From Nannocystis bainbridge (lineage in GTDB: Bacteria > Myxococcota_A > Polyangia > Nannocystales > Nannocystaceae): a stretch of DNA of 64,000 nt. The stretch spans positions 1,237,724 through 1,301,723 of the forward strand of contig NZ_JAQNDL010000002.1 of NCBI RefSeq assembly GCF_028368995.1, in the 5' to 3' direction. Below the pieces are notes generated by a model. That model was not told the origin of the DNA. It worked only from the letters and a program-made list of their open reading frames with translations, and did no database searches. A program made the position numbers and the translations under genes. Numbering within the stretch: the stretch's first letter is position 1; each line of letters starts with the position of its first letter. This document shows positions 27,616 through 35,520 of this stretch, in pieces.

Positions 27616-28737
27616 ATGGACGGCCATAAGCTGCGCGCCCTGGTAGTCGACGACTCGGCCTACAACCGGCAGACGATCGCCGCGATGCTCGAGCTCGATC
27701 CGGGCGTCGAGGTCATCGGCCGCGCCTCCAACGGCAAGGAGGCGCTGCGCATGGTGTTCGACCTCCAGCCGGACGTCATCACGCTCGACCTCGAGATGCC
27801 GGAGATGGACGGCTTCTCGTTCTTGCGGGTGCTGATGGCCAAGAAGCCGCTGCCGGTGATCGTCGTCAGCGGCCACGCCGAACGCGACCATGTGTTCCGC
27901 GCGCTCGAGCTCGGCGCGCTCGACTTCATCGCCAAGCCGGGCCGCCACATCGGCCCCGACCTGCGCACGATCCAGGAGGACCTGCTGGCCAAGCTGCGCG
28001 TGGTAAGGCGCCTCAGCGTGGTCCGCCTGCTGCAGCGCGCGCAGCACCTGGCCGAGCAGCGCGGCGAGCGGTCGACGCTCGAGGTGCCGGCGTTCGACAG
28101 CGGCCGCTACGAGCCGCAGAAGCGCCGCGGGCCGCCGCTCGGCGTGCTGGGGATCGCGGCCTCGACCGGCGGTCCGCCCGCGCTGCAGCAGCTGCTGTGC
28201 GCGCTGCCGGTGACGCTGCCGATCGCCATCCTCGTGGCCCAGCACATGCCGGCGCGCTTCACCCGGGCGTTCGCGGCGCGGCTCGACAAGATCTGCTCGT
28301 TCCAGGTGTGCGAGGCGACCGATCAGCAGGAGCTGCAGGCGGGTGTGGTGTACATCGCCCCGGGCGCGGCCAACCTCGAGGTCGACGCCGGGCCGACCGG
28401 CGTGCGCGTGCGCGTGCGGCCGCCGCGGGGCGGGGCGACGATCGTCCCGTCGGGCGACCTGCTGTTCAAGACGGTGTCCGACCTGTTCGGGCCTCGCTTC
28501 TGCGCGCTGATCTTGACCGGCATGGGCAGCGACGGGCGCGAGGGGGCCGAGCTGGCCAAGCGGCTGGGGGCGACGGTGCTGGCCGAGGATCCGAACACGG
28601 CGGTGATGCCGGGCATGCCGGCGGCCGCGATCGACGCCGGCGTGGTCGACTCCGTGCTGTCGCTCGAGGAGCTGCCGGTGGCGATCCAGCGGTTTGCAGA
28701 CGCCTGCCGACCGCGGCCGGAAGAGCTGCCGCGGTAG
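27616..28737 (+). CDS. cheB: Chemoreceptor methylesterase/deamidase CheB
   Basis: A 373-residue two-domain protein. The receiver has Asp12/13, phosphoacceptor Asp58 (LDLEMPEMDG) and Lys107. The esterase domain carries the catalytic triad Ser183 (AASTGGP), His210 (AQHMP) and Asp306 (GMGSDG). It removes methyl groups added by CheR. It starts 10 nt after cheR with a GAGGAAC ribosome site. This adaptation pair implies methylated receptors encoded elsewhere. Confidence 0.96.
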   Translation: MDGHKLRALVVDDSAYNRQTIAAMLELDPGVEVIGRASNGKEALRMVFDLQPDVITLDLEMPEMDGFSFLRVLMAKKPLPVIVVSGHAERDHVFRALELGALDFIAKPGRHIGPDLRTIQEDLLAKLRVVRRLSVVRLLQRAQHLAEQRGERSTLEVPAFDSGRYEPQKRRGPPLGVLGIAASTGGPPALQQLLCALPVTLPIAILVAQHMPARFTRAFAARLDKICSFQVCEATDQQELQAGVVYIAPGAANLEVDAGPTGVRVRVRPPRGGATIVPSGDLLFKTVSDLFGPRFCALILTGMGSDGREGAELAKRLGATVLAEDPNTAVMPGMPAAAIDAGVVDSVLSLEELPVAIQRFADACRPRPEELPR

Positions 28738-28860
28738 CGCCCGGGGGCTGCGGGGCTCGCCGGGCGGCGGGCAGCCCGCGATGGCGGCGCTGCAGTTCGT
28801 CATGCGAAATCACCCCCAGGAGCTGGCGCCGGCGGGCGCCCGTCCGGCCTTGAGGCGTGA

Positions 28861-28866
28861 TACCTT
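28861..28866 (+). promoter_or_regulatory. Candidate internal -10 before the GAF gene
   Basis: TACCTT ends 7 nt before the ATG at 28874. The 136-nt gap after cheB and this box suggest a separate leaderless transcript within the chemosensory locus. Confidence 0.5.
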
Positions 28867-28873
28867 CGCCCCG

Positions 28874-29701
28874 ATGCGTGCGCAGGACGCCGGCCAGGGG
28901 GACCTTCACGACAAGACCCGGGCGGCACTTCATGAATTTTTCGGACGCGGGGAGGCCTTCGTCCGCCAACTCATCGCCGAGAACGAACGCCTGCGCGGCG
29001 AACTCAACGAAGCGCAACCCGATCGTCCGGCGCGACCGGAGCTGACGCCGGGCACGGTGATGGAAGGCCTCATCGGCCGCATCGTCGAGCTCGAAAAGGC
29101 GCGGGGCGCTGCAGCGGAGGCGGGGGCGCCGGCGCCGGCCGGCGAGGTCGCTCGCCTGCGCGATCGCCTGGTCCAGCTCGAGGACGAGAACTACCACCTC
29201 GCGTCGATGTACGTCGCGGGGCTGCAGTTCCACGCGTCGCGGACGATCGGCGACGTGCTGCAGACCACCACCGAGATCCTGCTCAACTTCATCGGCGTCG
29301 GCGCCTTCACCCTCTACCTCGTCGACGAGGAGCGGCGCGTGTTGTTCCCGATCGCGCGCGAGGGCGGAGAGATGGACGAGCTCGTCGAGATCGAGATGGA
29401 CGAAGCGAGCCCCGCGGCGCAGATGGTCCAGCGGGGACGCCCGTGGACCCGCGGAGATCCCGCATACGCGTCGGACGACGTGATCATGTATCTTCCGCTG
29501 GTCAGTGGACGGCGGCTCGTCGCGGTCCTGCGGCTCGAAGCGTTTCTGGCGCAAAAGCCCGGCTTCGAGGACAATGACTACAGCCTCCTCTCCATGATTT
29601 CCGAACACGCCGGCATCGCCATCGAGTCGGCGTGGATCCGGGCTCACGCCAAGGCGGTCGCGCTGCAGCGGCAGGCCGTAGAACACCTCCTCGGATCATG
29701 A
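28874..29701 (+). CDS. GAF-domain protein with N-terminal coiled coil
   Basis: A 275-residue cytoplasmic protein. Residues 1-115 contain helices likely to form coiled coils (HEFFGRGEAFVRQLIAENER, LIGRIVELEKARG, RLRDRLVQLEDENYHL). Residues 120-265 form a GAF domain (ILLNFIGVGAFTLYLVDEERR, MYLPLVSGRRLVAVLRLE, LLSMISEHAGIAIESAWI), a small-molecule or phospho-signal sensor. The ATG at 28874 is fixed by the TACCTT box 7 nt upstream. It ends in an ATGA overlap with the next receiver gene, so the two are coupled. It may feed a cytoplasmic signal into the chemosensory system. Confidence 0.82.
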   Translation: MRAQDAGQGDLHDKTRAALHEFFGRGEAFVRQLIAENERLRGELNEAQPDRPARPELTPGTVMEGLIGRIVELEKARGAAAEAGAPAPAGEVARLRDRLVQLEDENYHLASMYVAGLQFHASRTIGDVLQTTTEILLNFIGVGAFTLYLVDEERRVLFPIAREGGEMDELVEIEMDEASPAAQMVQRGRPWTRGDPAYASDDVIMYLPLVSGRRLVAVLRLEAFLAQKPGFEDNDYSLLSMISEHAGIAIESAWIRAHAKAVALQRQAVEHLLGS

Positions 29702-30099
29702 CCCAGGACACCCAAACTCGCCGGCTCAACGCGTTGGTGGTCGAAGACAGCCCACCGATGCGGAAGATGATCGTGTTCGCGTTGTCGCGGATCCGGGAGC
29801 TCAGCGTGGTCGAGGCCGACGACGGCGTCGACGCGCTCCGCCGCCTGTCGGGCACCAAGTTCGACATCATCATCACCGACATCAACATGCCCATCCTCGA
29901 CGGGCTGAAGCTCGTCAAGCGCCTGCGGGCGGACGAGACCTACCAGGACGTGCCGATCATCATCATCACGACCGAGGGGGCCGCCGAGGACCGGCAGCGC
30001 GCGCTGGCGCTGGGCGCCAACGCGTACATCACCAAGCCCATCCAGGCCCCGGCGGTCATCAAGCTGGTGCGCGAGATCCTCAACCTGGAGGAGCGGTGA
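29698..30099 (+). CDS. CheY-like response regulator (second copy)
   Basis: A 133-residue single receiver: acidic Glu16/Asp17, phosphoacceptor Asp61 (TDINMP), Thr91/Thr92 (TTEG) and Lys113 (KPIQ). It is more like stand-alone CheY proteins than the degenerate receiver upstream. It overlaps the GAF gene by 4 nt and the xerD start by 4 nt. With two intact single receivers in one locus, one may act as a phosphate sink for the other. Confidence 0.92.
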   Translation: MTQDTQTRRLNALVVEDSPPMRKMIVFALSRIRELSVVEADDGVDALRRLSGTKFDIIITDINMPILDGLKLVKRLRADETYQDVPIIIITTEGAAEDRQRALALGANAYITKPIQAPAVIKLVREILNLEER

Positions 30100-31157
30100 C
30101 CCCAGGCCGCCGCGCCGGGCCTCGCGGGGCCGGCGGCGAGGCGGCGGGTGCTGGTCGTTCGGGCAGGTCCGAATGGACAGGTCCGAAACGACAGGCAGGG
30201 GGGCGACCGGGAGCTGGTCGTTCGGGCAGGTCCGAAGGGACAGGTCCAAAACGACAGGCGGAGGGCGGCTCGCTCGCGCGGGCGATCGAGGCGTACCTCG
30301 AGCACCTGAAGGTCGAGCGGCGGCTGCGGCCCAACTCGCTGCTGGCGTACGGCGGCGACCTCGAGGCGTTCGCGGCCCACGCGGAGGCGGCGGAGGTCGA
30401 GGCGCTGGCGGCGGTGTCGCCGGCGCTGTTGCTGCGCTTCGCGGTCGGGTTGGCGCAGGCGGGGCTGTCGCCGCGCAGCCAGGCGCGGCGGCTGACGGCG
30501 GTGCGCGGGCTGTTTCGGTTCCTGCGCGAGGAGGGCCAGCTCGAGGTCGACCCGGCCCAGGCGCTGCGCCTACCGAAGCTGCCCAAGCGCTTGCCGGAGC
30601 TGCTGAGCCGCGGCGAGGTCGAGGCGCTGCTGGTCGCGCCGGGGCAGGACGGCCCGCTGGCGCTGCGCGACACGGCGCTGCTCGAGCTGCTCTATGCGAC
30701 AGGTTGCCGGATCTCCGAGGCCCTCGATCTGACCCTCGATCGGCTCTACCTCGATCAAGCGATTGTGCGGCTCACCGGCAAGGGGGACAAGCAGCGGCTG
30801 GTGCCGCTCGGCTCGCCCGCGATCGCGGCGCTGCAGGCGTGGCTGACGAGCGGACGACCGGAGTTGGTGCGCGGCTCGCTGCGCTGGGTGTTCGTCAACC
30901 ATCGTGGGGGCAAGCTGTCGCGCGTGGGTTTCTTCCTCAAGCTGCGGGAGCACGCGCTGGCGGCCGGCATCACGCGCCCGATCTCGCCGCACAAGCTGCG
31001 GCACAGCTTCGCCACGCATCTGCTCGAGGGCGGCGCCGACCTGCGCGCCGTGCAGGCGCTGCTCGGGCACGCGGACATCGCCACGACGGAAATCTACACG
31101 CACGTGACGCGCGACCACCTGCGCGAGCGCCACAAGCGGCACCACCCGCGGGCGTGA
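30096..31157 (+). CDS. xerD: Tyrosine recombinase XerD
   Basis: A 353-residue site-specific recombinase, probably acting at dif to resolve chromosome dimers. The core-binding domain starts near residue 58 (ARAIEAYLEHLKVERRLRPNS split by the SAM-like helices). Catalytic residues are Arg205 (GCRISEAL), His299 and Arg302 (HKLRHSFATH), His325 (LGHADI) and nucleophile Tyr334. The first 57 residues are abnormal: a 21-residue unit (GRSGRSEWTGPKRQ and a variable tail) is present twice, encoded by a 63-bp duplication of 14-bp repeat hairpins. It starts at GTG 30096; the natural start may have been further in. It has no neighbouring att site or mobile genes. Confidence 0.92.
   Translation: MTPGRRAGPRGAGGEAAGAGRSGRSEWTGPKRQAGGRPGAGRSGRSEGTGPKRQAEGGSLARAIEAYLEHLKVERRLRPNSLLAYGGDLEAFAAHAEAAEVEALAAVSPALLLRFAVGLAQAGLSPRSQARRLTAVRGLFRFLREEGQLEVDPAQALRLPKLPKRLPELLSRGEVEALLVAPGQDGPLALRDTALLELLYATGCRISEALDLTLDRLYLDQAIVRLTGKGDKQRLVPLGSPAIAALQAWLTSGRPELVRGSLRWVFVNHRGGKLSRVGFFLKLREHALAAGITRPISPHKLRHSFATHLLEGGADLRAVQALLGHADIATTEIYTHVTRDHLRERHKRHHPRA
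30150..30262. repeat. 63-bp tandem duplication built of 14-bp repeats in xerD
   Basis: Two copies of a 63-bp segment containing GTCGTTCGGGCAGGTCCGAA and a CAGGTCCGAAACGACAGG hairpin (copy two has AAAACGACAGG) encode the N-terminus of XerD in frame. Confidence 0.85.
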
Positions 31158-31228
31158 AGGCAGCGCCGACGCGAGCGGCGTGATGGGCGAGGACCCGCCG
31201 GCACGCACGACGGGGGCGCGCTGCCGGG

Positions 31229-31252
31229 GCGGGCTCACGATCGTGAGCCCGC
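31229..31252. promoter_or_regulatory. 24-bp perfect palindrome
   Basis: GCGGGCTCACGA is followed directly by its exact reverse complement. It may be a hairpin terminator for xerD or a dimeric protein-binding site. No T-run follows. Confidence 0.5.
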
Positions 31253-31327
31253 GAGCGTGGGGATGGGCGTGAGGTGTTCGAGGCGCGAGCGGCGGCCGGA
31301 CGGCCAGAGCCGTGCGCGACGCCGGGA

Positions 31328-31396
31328 CACGTGGCCGCGAGATGGCGGAATGGACATGGCGGAACGGGCATGTCCGATCGGTCATGTATGCTCCGT
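31328..31396. repeat. 14-bp CATG repeat array upstream of the M50 protease
   Basis: Anchors GATG, CATG, CATG and CATG at 31341, 31355, 31369 and 31383 are exactly 14 bp apart, with a CACG at 31328 one base out of register. Confidence 0.85.
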
Positions 31397-31546
31397 GTCG
31401 GCGGGCGCGGACGGGGCGGCGGGGCCGGAATTTGCGCCGGCTCACGCCGCCAGGGGGCCGGGTCTGCGAGCGCGGGGGCCCGAGGTTTGACTCGGGCGGG
31501 CGCGGGCGGTAATTTTGTAGGGTCCCGCTCTCGCGGGCCTCTCGCC

Positions 31547-32281
31547 GTGGATCGCGCCTTCTCCCAAATTGCAGTGCTCGGTCTGCTCGGCGTCCAGGCC
31601 GCCGACGTCCGGCGCATGCTGGTCTTCGTCGTCTGCCTGGTGCTCGCCACGGCGGTTCACGAGTTCGCCCACGCCTACACGGCCGACCGCCTCGGCGACC
31701 CGACGCCCGGGCGCGAGGGTCGCCTGACCCTCAACCCGCTGGCGCACGCCGACCCGATCGGCACCATCGCCCTGCCGCTGTTCGCCGGGCTGACGCACGC
31801 GCCGCTGTTCGGCTGGGGCCGGCCCGTCAACACCCAGCCCCGCTATTACAACCGCAAGCTCAGCATGCGCGGTGGCATGGCGCTGGTCGCGTTCGCGGGG
31901 CCGCTGTCGAACATCCTGCAGGCGCTGCTGGTGGCGCTGCTGGTCCTGGGCCTGGTGGCGGGCGGCGTCAGCCCCGACGCGCACGCCAGCGTGTTCGGGG
32001 TGCTCGGCCTGTTCTTCATCATGAACATCACGCTGGCGGTGTTCAACCTGCTGCCGGTGCACCCGCTGGACGGCGGCAAGGTGCTGGCGTGGCTGCTCCC
32101 GTCGCGCGCGCAGGCGGTCGACGATTTCCTGGCGAAGTGGGGCTGGGCGCTGCTGCTGGCGCTGCTGCTGTCACCCGCGCTGGCCATGATCTTTCAGCCG
32201 GTGATGCAGCTGGCGTACAAGACCATGGCCCTCGTCGACGTCCGCTGGCTCGCCGCCCTCGCCGAGCTGCTGGGGCGCTGA
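31547..32281 (+). CDS. Site-2 protease family (M50) membrane metalloprotease
   Basis: A 244-residue polytopic membrane protein. The zinc motif HEFAH (His38, Glu39, His42) lies in the first membrane helix, and the third ligand is in NLLPVHPLDGGKVL. FGWGRPVNTQPRYY is the loop conserved in this compact M50 branch. It should cleave transmembrane substrates; the target is unknown. GTG 31547 is chosen because residues from here are hydrophobic; an ATG at 31616-31618 just before the first helix is the alternative. scpA follows 28 nt later, an arrangement seen in many bacteria (M50-scpA-scpB-rluB). Confidence 0.85.
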   Translation: MDRAFSQIAVLGLLGVQAADVRRMLVFVVCLVLATAVHEFAHAYTADRLGDPTPGREGRLTLNPLAHADPIGTIALPLFAGLTHAPLFGWGRPVNTQPRYYNRKLSMRGGMALVAFAGPLSNILQALLVALLVLGLVAGGVSPDAHASVFGVLGLFFIMNITLAVFNLLPVHPLDGGKVLAWLLPSRAQAVDDFLAKWGWALLLALLLSPALAMIFQPVMQLAYKTMALVDVRWLAALAELLGR

Positions 32282-32309
32282 AGCGGGCGAGAGCGAGCAA
32301 GAGCGGGCG

Positions 32310-35300
32310 ATGGAGCAGGGAAGCACGGGCCTCGGCGAGGGCGCTCCTCGCACGCGCGAGCGCAAAGGCCCTTCGAGCCCGGTCTATTCGGTCGAGCTCG
32401 AGGTGTTCGAGGGCCCGCTCGACCTGCTGCTGCACCTGGTGCGCAAGCACGAGCTCGACATCCTCGACATCCCGATCGCGTTCGTCGCCGAGAAGTACCT
32501 CGCGTACCTCGACGTGATGCGTCAGCTCGACCTCGAGATCGCGGGCGACTACCTGGTGATGGCGGCGACGCTGGCCTACCTGAAGAGCCGCGAGCTGCTG
32601 CCGCCCGAGCCGCGCGCCGGCGAGGCGGGTCAGAGCGAGGAAGACGAGGGCGAGGACCCACGCGAGGCGCTGATCCGCCGGCTCGTCGAGTACGAGCGGT
32701 TCAAGCAGGCGGCGGCCGAGCTCGACTCGCTGCCGATGTCGGGCCGCGACGTGTTCGCTCGCGGCGCCGAGCTGGTGATGCCGCCGGTCGATCCGGGGCT
32801 CGCGCCGGTGTCGCTGTTCAACCTCGCGGAGGCGTACTACCGCGTGCTCACGCGCGCGAAGGTGAAGTCGACCCACGAGGTCCAGATCGAGGCGGTGACG
32901 GTGGCCCAGCGGATCAAGCAGCTGGCGCTGATCCTCGAGGAGAAGCCGCACTTCGAGTTCGAAGAGCTGTTCCTGAACCGCACCTGGGGCAGCGAGCGGG
33001 AGCTGCGGGCGATGGTGGTAGTGACCCTGATGTCGATCCTCGAGATGGTGAAGCTCGGGGTGGCGGGGGTGCAGCAGCCGCTCGACAGCACGACGATCCG
33101 GATCTACCGCCGCGCGTCCGCGGAGCAGACGCAGGCGGCGCTGGCCGACTACGACGAGGACGAGAGCTTCGGCGCGCCGAAGCCAAAGGCCGGCGAAGAG
33201 GAAGGCGCGCCGGCGAAGCCGCGCGAGACCGGGGCGTCGCGCGCAGCGGCGGAGGCGGAGCTCGATGCGGTCGAGGAGGCCGCGCTGCTGGCGGAGGCGC
33301 TGGCGTCGGTGCAAGAGCCCGAGGAGCCTGTCGTCGGCTACGCGGACGAGAGCGAGGATGTGGCGGCGAACGACGCCGCGAGCGAGTATGACGACGAGCC
33401 ACGCCCGGCGCCGCGACGCAGCCGGAGCGAGGGCCGCCGGCCTGTGCTCGAGGACAGGGACGAGGCGATCGAGGAGACGGCGGACGAGCGCTTCGTGATC
33501 GTCGAGGGGTCGAGCGCCGAGCCGCCGCGCGAGCACGTGAGCCGGTGGGGACGGGGCGCGGACGAAGCGGAGGAGCAGCGGGCCGGCGAGGAACTGTTGG
33601 AGCCCGGGGCGACGGCGGTGGGCGAGGATGTCCCCGGGGACATGTCGATCTCGGGGGAGCCAGGCGGAGTCGAGGATGTCCTCGGGGACATGTCGACTGC
33701 GGCCGAGGATGCCCTCGAGGACATGCCGGGTGCTGATGCGTCGGGCGAAGATCTGTCCGCGGGTCCTGAAGATGGCCTTGTCGCGGGTGCGGGCGGAGAG
33801 ATGCCCGGGGATTCGCTGGAGGCCGAAGATGTCCTTGAGGACATGCTGGCTGCGACGGACGAGACGGTCGCAATCGAGGATGTCTCGGAGGCGTTGCCGG
33901 ACACAGGTGTCGCGGAGGGCCTCGAGGGTCTCTCCGGAGCGGACGATGAGCCGGCCGGGTCGGTGGAGGCCGAGGATGTCCTTGGGGACATGCCGTTCGG
34001 GGACGACACGGCAGCAGCGACCGAATCGGGGCTGATCGCGGAGCTTGCGAGCGAGTCGGGCGAGCTGTCGAGCGCTGAGGACGAAGAATCGCCGCGCGGC
34101 GAGGATGACCTCGGGGTGCTGACGGTCGATGTCGCCGAGGACGAGGGCGACGGACGCGCATCGTTCGGCGAGCCGGAAGAGGGCGGCGGCCTGGATGTCC
34201 CTGAGGACACCTCCGTCATAGCGAGTGACGAGCGACTTTCGGCTGAAGACGAAGGTTTCTTTGAAGAAATTGCACGCGGCGTCGCGGTCGGAGCTGCGGA
34301 GGAACCACAGGAGAAATCCGAGAGCGACGAGAGCGCGGGGGCCGATGCTGGGGTCGCAGACGAGGCGCTCGCTCAGGGGGGCCTTGGTACTGGCTGGAGA
34401 GCGGGCGATGAGCCGGCCGCGTCGGTGAGGGCCGAGGATGTCCTCGGGGACATGCCGCTCGCCGACGACCAGGCAGCAGCAAGCGAGTCGGGTGAGCCTT
34501 CGGGCGCAGCGGACGAAGAGTCGCCGCGTGGCGAGCTGGACCTCGAGGCCCTGCCGGCCGACTTCGCCGAGGAAGATAGCGACGGACGCGCATCGGCAGG
34601 GGCGGACCTGGATGTCCTCGAGGACGCATCCGGCTCCGCGGCGGGCGAGCGCCTCCTGGTTGCTGAGGAAGGTTCGTCGGCTGAAGCCGTTGCTCGCAGC
34701 GTCGCGGTCAGAGCTACCGAGGAGCCGCGGGAGGATGTTGAAAGCCTCGAGGGCGCGGCGATCGATGCTGGCTTCGCTGGCGAGGAGTCCGTCGCGGGCG
34801 AAGTCTTTGCCGACGCAGTGACGGAGGCCGCCGAGGAACTGCCGGAGCAATCCCGGAGTGACGCGAGCGTGGCGGAGGATGCGGGCTTCGCTGGCGAGGA
34901 GCTCGCCGCGGACGAAGTCATCGCCGACGCGGCGACGGAGGGAGCTGAATCCTCCAATGCCGGCGAAGGTGCCATGGCGCGCGGGGACGCGACGGAGGCC
35001 GCTGGAGCGGCTGACGGCGATACCGTGACTGTCGCAGACGTGGCGACGGAGGCGGCCGGATTTGCGGATGCGGGCGAAGACCCGGTCGTCGATACGGGGG
35101 ATGTCGCTGACAGCGTCCCGGAGCGGTTGGCCGAGGCGCTGCTGCCGGAAGTTGCTAGCGACGAAGATGTCGTGACGGCAGATGCCGTCGTGCCGACGGA
35201 AGTCGCGGAGCCCGCCGACGGAGAGCGAGATGCGGCGGACGTCGCTGCCGGAGAGCGGCGCGAAGATGTCCTTGAGGACATGTCTGATGTCGCGGTTCGG

Positions 35301-35495
35301 AAAGCCGAAGCGGTCCCCGAAGACGGCGAGGCGGGAGATCCAGCCGACGCCGGGCGCGAGACGACCGACGAGAAAGAAGCTGTCCTTTCAGACAGCGACG
35401 AAGAAGAGGCCGGCGGGTTGTTCCTCAACACCGGCGAGGGCCTCGGGGGCCGCGAGCTCGGCGACGTCGATGACGATGAGGATGACGCGCAGTGA
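32310..35495 (+). CDS. scpA: Segregation and condensation protein A with giant acidic tail
   Basis: Kleisin subunit of the Smc-ScpAB condensin. Residues 25-275 are a normal ScpA: VELEVFEGPLDLLLHLVRKHELDILDIPI, DYLVMAATLAYLKSRELLP and the winged-helix end AMVVVTLMSILEMVKLG (each split by variable residues). The remaining 780 or so residues are Glu/Asp/Ala-rich and apparently disordered, against a usual total near 250. The tail contains repeated EDVLEDM / EDVLGDM peptides, each encoded by a 14-bp repeat hairpin (GATGTCC-N4-GGACATG). scpB follows 25 nt downstream, so the condensin accessory genes are kept together. Confidence 0.92.
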   Translation: MEQGSTGLGEGAPRTRERKGPSSPVYSVELEVFEGPLDLLLHLVRKHELDILDIPIAFVAEKYLAYLDVMRQLDLEIAGDYLVMAATLAYLKSRELLPPEPRAGEAGQSEEDEGEDPREALIRRLVEYERFKQAAAELDSLPMSGRDVFARGAELVMPPVDPGLAPVSLFNLAEAYYRVLTRAKVKSTHEVQIEAVTVAQRIKQLALILEEKPHFEFEELFLNRTWGSERELRAMVVVTLMSILEMVKLGVAGVQQPLDSTTIRIYRRASAEQTQAALADYDEDESFGAPKPKAGEEEGAPAKPRETGASRAAAEAELDAVEEAALLAEALASVQEPEEPVVGYADESEDVAANDAASEYDDEPRPAPRRSRSEGRRPVLEDRDEAIEETADERFVIVEGSSAEPPREHVSRWGRGADEAEEQRAGEELLEPGATAVGEDVPGDMSISGEPGGVEDVLGDMSTAAEDALEDMPGADASGEDLSAGPEDGLVAGAGGEMPGDSLEAEDVLEDMLAATDETVAIEDVSEALPDTGVAEGLEGLSGADDEPAGSVEAEDVLGDMPFGDDTAAATESGLIAELASESGELSSAEDEESPRGEDDLGVLTVDVAEDEGDGRASFGEPEEGGGLDVPEDTSVIASDERLSAEDEGFFEEIARGVAVGAAEEPQEKSESDESAGADAGVADEALAQGGLGTGWRAGDEPAASVRAEDVLGDMPLADDQAAASESGEPSGAADEESPRGELDLEALPADFAEEDSDGRASAGADLDVLEDASGSAAGERLLVAEEGSSAEAVARSVAVRATEEPREDVESLEGAAIDAGFAGEESVAGEVFADAVTEAAEELPEQSRSDASVAEDAGFAGEELAADEVIADAATEGAESSNAGEGAMARGDATEAAGAADGDTVTVADVATEAAGFADAGEDPVVDTGDVADSVPERLAEALLPEVASDEDVVTADAVVPTEVAEPADGERDAADVAAGERREDVLEDMSDVAVRKAEAVPEDGEAGDPADAGRETTDEKEAVLSDSDEEEAGGLFLNTGEGLGGRELGDVDDDEDDAQ
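33624..35290. repeat. Series of single 14-bp repeat hairpins in the scpA tail
   Basis: GATGTCC-N4-GGACATG hairpins or close variants occur near 33626, 33677, 33709, 33828, 33976, 34195, 34437, 34611 and 35267. Most are in the same reading frame and yield EDV(L/P)xDM peptides. Confidence 0.85.
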
Positions 35496-35520
35496 CGGCG
35501 GCCGTGACAGGGGGTAGGAG

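Larger units (their letters stand above)
31158..31546. other. Intergenic region xerD to M50 protease
   Basis: No gene is supported here. It holds a 24-bp perfect palindrome (31229-31252), a 14-bp repeat array (31328-31396), and a short GC hairpin (GGTCCCGCTCTCGCGGGCC) at 31521-31539 just before the protease start. TAGGGT at 31518-31523 could be a -10. Confidence 0.5.

Noticed and set aside
30096..31157. Integrase of a mobile element
   Set aside because: Length, motifs and solitary position fit a housekeeping XerD; no att repeats, tRNA or phage genes adjoin it.
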